DNA from: Phycisphaerae bacterium
GTDB lineage: Bacteria; Planctomycetota; Phycisphaerae; UBA1845; JAFGLZ01
Length of the DNA stretch: 50,434 nucleotides
Direction: 5' to 3'
Assembly: GCA_016927755.1 (NCBI GenBank)
Contig: JAFGLZ010000193.1
Coordinates: forward strand, 1-50,434
The notes under the pieces were generated by a model that was given only the letters and a program-made list of their open reading frames with translations, made no database searches and was not told where the DNA came from. Within the stretch, counting starts at the first letter, position 1. Each line of letters opens with the position of its first letter. A program made the position numbers and the translations under genes. Below, in pieces: positions 46,810 through 50,434 of this stretch.

Positions 46810-48645
46810 CTACCGATTCCGCGGCATCTCGCCCCGATCCAGCCGGCCGAAGTAATCCCGCGCCGCCCGAAGGACCCTTGGCATCAGCACCAGCGCGGCC
46901 GGCAGATTACAGAATACCATCATCCCGAACATCGCGTCGCTGAAATCGTAGATCGGTGCGAAGCGCTCGCTGAGCGTCCCGACGACGATCATGGCCACGA
47001 ACAGGAACTTGTAGGGTAGGATCGCTCTGGGGCCGAACAGGAACTCGGCCCCTTTCTCACCGTAATAGCTCCAACTGATCATCGTCGAGAAAGCGAAGCA
47101 GCAGATCCCGATCAGTACGACGTACGTCCCGAAACCGGACACCCCGCGGTCATAGGCCAGCGTGCTCAGCTCGGCCCCTTCGAGCAACAGGTGGACCGGC
47201 TGGCCGACTTTCACCCTCCCCAGCACGTCCGGCAGCTCACTCCTGGACACGTCGAGCCTCAGCTCGCCCGTTCGGGGATTCTCGACCTGTTCGTAGCGCT
47301 CACACTCCTCGTCGTTAATCGCCTTGATGAGGGCCGTTTGCATGTCGCCATCGGTCCCATCCAGGTATATCTGGACCTTGAGCCCGCCGCGGACGTACTT
47401 GATCTGCTCCGGAAGATTCGGATCGAACGCCACCTGAACGACCGGCGCGCCCGCTTTAGAGCCGGGCGTCTCAATCCCGGTCACCGTCGCCACGGGGCGG
47501 CGACACCACGTATTGGTAATCAGGATCACCAGGGCCGTCATCGTGCAGATCACCAACGTATCGATGAACGGCCCCAGGGCCGCGACGACACCCTCTCGGA
47601 TCGGCTCGTTCGTCTTGGCCGCTGCGTGGGCAATCGGGGCCGATCCCACACCGGCCTCGTTGCTGAAGCACGCCCGGCGCAGCCCCTGAACGAACGCCTC
47701 GCGTATCGTAATGCCCAGAAACGCGCCCCCCGCCGCCGTACCCGTGAAGGCATCGTGGAAGATGCCGAAGAACACATCCAGCACTCCCTCGTAGTTTCGA
47801 ATGATGATGAAGAGCGACCCCAGCACGTACACAATGCACATGAAGGGGACAAGGGTAGCCGCGACCTGCCCGATCCGCTTGATACCGCCGATGATGACCA
47901 TCGCCACAAGGATCGCCAGCACCAAGCCGCAAGCCGCTGGCGGCACGCCGAAGTTCTGCTCCAACGTGGCGGCCACCTCGTGACTCTGGAACATGTTCCC
48001 GCTGCCCAGCGCCCCCAAGGCCGTGAATACCGCGAACAACACCGCCAGCACACGGAAGAAGACCCAGCCGCGGCTGCCCTTCGCCCGGAGCGGCTCAACA
48101 AGGCCTTTCTGCATGTACCACATCGGACCGCCGCGGACCTCGCCCCTTCCTTGAGGCGCGGGCGGGGCCTCGGGAGAGCCGCTCTCGCCGCGATACTCCA
48201 GGCTGTGCGCTTCGGCGTCGGCCTCGGCCAAGTCGGGGGCGGAGGGGTCCGGCACGTCGCGCGATTCCCGATACATCACTGCCAACGAGCACGTGATGAA
48301 CTTCGTCGCCATCCCGAGCAAACCGACCACCCACATCCAGAAGACCGCTCCGGGCCCGCCGGCGCTGATGGCCACCGCCACGCCAGCAATGTTGCCCAAG
48401 CCGATCGTGGCCGATAGAGCCGCGCACAACGCCTGAAAGTGGTTGATCTGACCGGCGTCCTCAGGACGGTCGTAGTGTCCTCGAATGCATGCGATCCCAT
48501 GGGTGAGCGCCCGCCACTGGACGAACCGCGTGAGAACCGTGAAGACCAGCCCCGCTCCCAAGAGTAGCAAGAACAGCGGGTTGGACCAGATGTTGCCGAC
48601 CAGCCAAGCCACCCACTGACCGATTTGCGTTTCCACGTCCGGCAT
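46810..48645 (-). CDS. Alanine/glycine:cation symporter (AGCS)-like protein with insertions, 611 aa
   Basis: AGCS signatures are clear: LCAALSATIGLGNIAGVAVA, GGPGAVFWMWVVGLLGMATK, ACFSNEAGVGSAPIAHAAA and FSTMISWSYYGEKGAEFLFG. The family normally has ~450-500 residues; this copy has two insertions: a polar one at about 125-175 (DVPDPSAPDLAEADAEA...) and a ~110-residue soluble segment at about 385-490, just before the last helices, with VQVAFDPNLPEQIKYV. The substrate is probably alanine or glycine with sodium, although the insertions may change regulation or partners. GGAGGTAGG supports the start. The lipoprotein gene follows after 2 nt. Confidence 0.87.
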   Translation of the reverse strand: MPDVETQIGQWVAWLVGNIWSNPLFLLLLGAGLVFTVLTRFVQWRALTHGIACIRGHYDRPEDAGQINHFQALCAALSATIGLGNIAGVAVAISAGGPGAVFWMWVVGLLGMATKFITCSLAVMYRESRDVPDPSAPDLAEADAEAHSLEYRGESGSPEAPPAPQGRGEVRGGPMWYMQKGLVEPLRAKGSRGWVFFRVLAVLFAVFTALGALGSGNMFQSHEVAATLEQNFGVPPAACGLVLAILVAMVIIGGIKRIGQVAATLVPFMCIVYVLGSLFIIIRNYEGVLDVFFGIFHDAFTGTAAGGAFLGITIREAFVQGLRRACFSNEAGVGSAPIAHAAAKTNEPIREGVVAALGPFIDTLVICTMTALVILITNTWCRRPVATVTGIETPGSKAGAPVVQVAFDPNLPEQIKYVRGGLKVQIYLDGTDGDMQTALIKAINDEECERYEQVENPRTGELRLDVSRSELPDVLGRVKVGQPVHLLLEGAELSTLAYDRGVSGFGTYVVLIGICCFAFSTMISWSYYGEKGAEFLFGPRAILPYKFLFVAMIVVGTLSERFAPIYDFSDAMFGMMVFCNLPAALVLMPRVLRAARDYFGRLDRGEMPRNR

Positions 48646-48833
48646 GCGTGAACCTACCTCCAGTACCCCCGTACGACCGAGGAGATGCCCCGTCTGTTCA
48701 GCAGAACCCGATCGGGATGCGATCCACCTCCTGCGGTGGGCCGTTCGTCGGTATCAGATGAGAGAGTGCCGCCCGGCGCCAATTCGGACCGCGTGGCCGG
48801 CATTCTAGCGGAGCCCCCGGAGGATCGCCACGA

Positions 48834-50434
48834 TCAGGGCGACATCGATCCTCGCGCCCGACGAGCAACGAGTTCCGATTCCACCTCCGCCATCGCTTGG
48901 TCAAACCGATCGTCCCGGCGGAGGTCCACCAGCATCGGGTCCAGCCGGACCTTCGCTCGCAAGTCCGGCCACGTCAACAACGCGTCGCGAAGGACCGCCA
49001 AGGCCTCCGTGATTCGTCGCTGCTTGGCGCGGAGCCGCAACATGGCATAGCGAACAGGCCGCGTCCCGGCGATCTCCGGGACAACGTGCATCAGTACGGA
49101 CTCCGCCTCGTCAACCTGACCTCGGCGAGTGTAGAGGTCTGCAAGCCCCGCGTAGTCCCCGGAATACTGTGACCCGTCCGCCAAAAGGCCCTTGTAGATG
49201 GCAATCGCCGGATCGTCATCCTGTCGCTTCGCGTAGGCCTCGGCAAGACAACGCTGCAACGGCGCGCTGGTCCGAACGACGTCCGGGGCCTCCTGCAATT
49301 CCCGAATCGCATCTTCGGCGCGGTCCAGCTCGATCAGCGCCCTGGCGCGCCCTTCCCTGGCCTTCAGATGATCCGGATCGAGTTGGATTGCCGCGGCGAA
49401 CTCTGCCAACGCTCCATCGAACCGCCCGAGCTTGCATGAGACGATGCCCAGGTTGTAGTGAGCCTTGGCCGAATTGGGATCAAGACGGACGGCCTCCCTG
49501 AGAACGGGTCGCGCCTCTGCAAACTCTCCTGCCAACACGCGGGCGCCTCCGAGGTTGGTCAGGGCGCGAGCACTCGATGGCGAGATCGCCACCGCTCGCT
49601 TCCACAGCGTCACGTCGCTTCGCCAAATCGGCATCAAGCCCCGGGTGGCTCCCGCGTAGCATATCGTCACCATCGCCGCGGCCGCGGCAAACCCCATCCG
49701 AGCCCCTTGCGTCCGAAGTCGCTGCAGGGCCCAGGTCGCCACACAACCAAGCAGGACCGCCAAGAACAGGGATGGCAGGTAGCTGTAGCGGTCCGCCGCG
49801 AGCTCATGACCGATAGCCAGCAGCCCCGAGACGGGCAGGAGCGCCACAACGTAACACGCCCACGCGGCCAGACCCGCCGGCCACCTCCGCCGCAGGAGGT
49901 AGAGCACGATACTGATCCCGACCACTGCCAGACAACTGCCCAGGAACTGAAATGAAAGCCATTCCATAGAGTCGGGACGCGGATACATCGGCGAAAGCCC
50001 GGCCGGCAGAATCGTCTTGATCAGGTAGAACGTCACCGCATGCCCGACCAGGGCGGCCCGATCCGCCAAGCCAACCTCCTCCAGCGACTGTATCCCCGAC
50101 CGCCCCTGGCCCCACAACCCGATGCCAATCGCCAGCAGGCAGAACAGCAGGTAGCCGGACTTCTCGAGAATCACCGACCGTTGCGGACGCTTCCACCAAC
50201 TCCCGATCGGTCCTTTGAGTCGCGCGAGGGGATAGATGTCAAGGATGAGCAAGACGACGGGGAGACTCACGGCTGTGGCCTTGCCCAGCAAGGCCAGCAG
50301 GCAAAAGACCCGCGCCAACCACCGCCACCGGAACTGCGACGCTTCCGCGCGATGTGGCTCGTATCCGCGGAGGTAGGCACACAGGCACAGGATGTAGAAT
50401 AGCCCGCACACGACATCGCGCCGCTCCGTCACCC
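48834..50434 (-). CDS. TPR-containing membrane glycosyltransferase-like protein (PMT/TMTC-type), N-terminus missing
   Basis: The gene runs off the right edge of the window; 533 residues are seen. It begins inside a membrane part (VVCGLFYILCLCAYLRGYEP, LARVFCLLALLGKATAVSLP, LYLLRRRWPAGLAAWACYVV and AIGHELAADRYSYLPSLFLA). The segment TERRDV plus the helices and the HE-ADRY-SYLP motif match the O-mannosyltransferase-like (TMTC-type) family seen in planctomycetes and animals. From about residue 275 it has tetratricopeptide repeats (ALTNLGGARVLAGEFAEARP, AHYNLGIVSCKLGRFDGALA, ADLYTRRGQVDEAESVL). Catalytic acidic residues lie in the missing part. The enzyme would glycosylate proteins or lipids on the outer face of the membrane. 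Bases 48646-48833 hold no gene. Confidence 0.82.
   Translation of the reverse strand, partial: VTERRDVVCGLFYILCLCAYLRGYEPHRAEASQFRWRWLARVFCLLALLGKATAVSLPVVLLILDIYPLARLKGPIGSWWKRPQRSVILEKSGYLLFCLLAIGIGLWGQGRSGIQSLEEVGLADRAALVGHAVTFYLIKTILPAGLSPMYPRPDSMEWLSFQFLGSCLAVVGISIVLYLLRRRWPAGLAAWACYVVALLPVSGLLAIGHELAADRYSYLPSLFLAVLLGCVATWALQRLRTQGARMGFAAAAAMVTICYAGATRGLMPIWRSDVTLWKRAVAISPSSARALTNLGGARVLAGEFAEARPVLREAVRLDPNSAKAHYNLGIVSCKLGRFDGALAEFAAAIQLDPDHLKAREGRARALIELDRAEDAIRELQEAPDVVRTSAPLQRCLAEAYAKRQDDDPAIAIYKGLLADGSQYSGDYAGLADLYTRRGQVDEAESVLMHVVPEIAGTRPVRYAMLRLRAKQRRITEALAVLRDALLTWPDLRAKVRLDPMLVDLRRDDRFDQAMAEVESELVARRARGSMSP

Overview
The window looks like a fragment of a GC-rich, Gram-negative genome from the Planctomycetota, probably Phycisphaerae-like or a relative. 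This is inferred from gene content, not from a marker gene. Supporting signs are lipoproteins and Tat-exported carbohydrate enzymes, a prepilin-like protein with a large C-terminal domain, a very large secreted subtilase with a hydrophobic/Arg-rich C-terminus, a STAS protein of a type I associate with planctomycetes, heptose (LPS core) genes, and short palindromic intergenic repeats. I see no rRNA, tRNA, IS element, phage gene or CRISPR array.

Layout. 1-1191: the end of a probable glycoside hydrolase, palindromic repeats and a 70-aa orphan. 1192-4119: a large HD-phosphohydrolase/Hsp90-type ATPase fusion that resembles conflict-system proteins. 4375-5012 (minus): a translationally coupled pair, a 89-aa protein and a retropepsin-like clan AA protease. 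5013-6236: a non-coding, C-rich tract of nested decamer, heptamer and ~190-nt repeats. 6237-9204: a lipoprotein glycoside hydrolase and a small lipoprotein. 9519-11886: leuC-leuD and a STAS protein. 12012-18698: an S41 protease, a GH42-like secreted protein, an HTH-receiver protein, a tiny ORF and a membrane methyltransferase.

18747-27196 (minus): a lipoprotein, a Gfo/Idh/MocA oxidoreductase, and then a run in transcription order of URO-D-like protein, RhaT-like transporter, extracytoplasmic-sensing histidine kinase, a receiver fused to an SLC13/DASS transporter, and a stand-alone receiver. 27508-35425: a Tat-exported six-hairpin glycosidase-like protein, a B12-binding radical SAM protein (minus), and an operon of DgoD-like dehydratase, ceramidase-like hydrolase and SSS-type symporter. 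35640-38404 (minus): a small membrane protein, two small orphan proteins and a prepilin-like protein. 38715-43607: a 1630-aa subtilase. 43567-45787 (minus): lipoprotein, heptose-7-phosphate kinase and heptose bisphosphate phosphatase. 45971-48645 (minus): an AGCS-type symporter and a lipoprotein. 48834 to the end (minus): a TPR-containing membrane glycosyltransferase-like protein cut by the window edge.

Together the genes suggest a heterotroph that degrades glycans outside the cell, imports sugars and organic acids with sodium- or proton-coupled carriers, and uses two-component signalling. The most unusual items are the receiver-transporter fusion operon, the HD-Hsp90 fusion and the nested repeat tract. 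Several sigma70-type promoters (TTG-rich -35, 16-18 bp, TA-rich -10) can be read directly from the sequence; they are pattern calls only.
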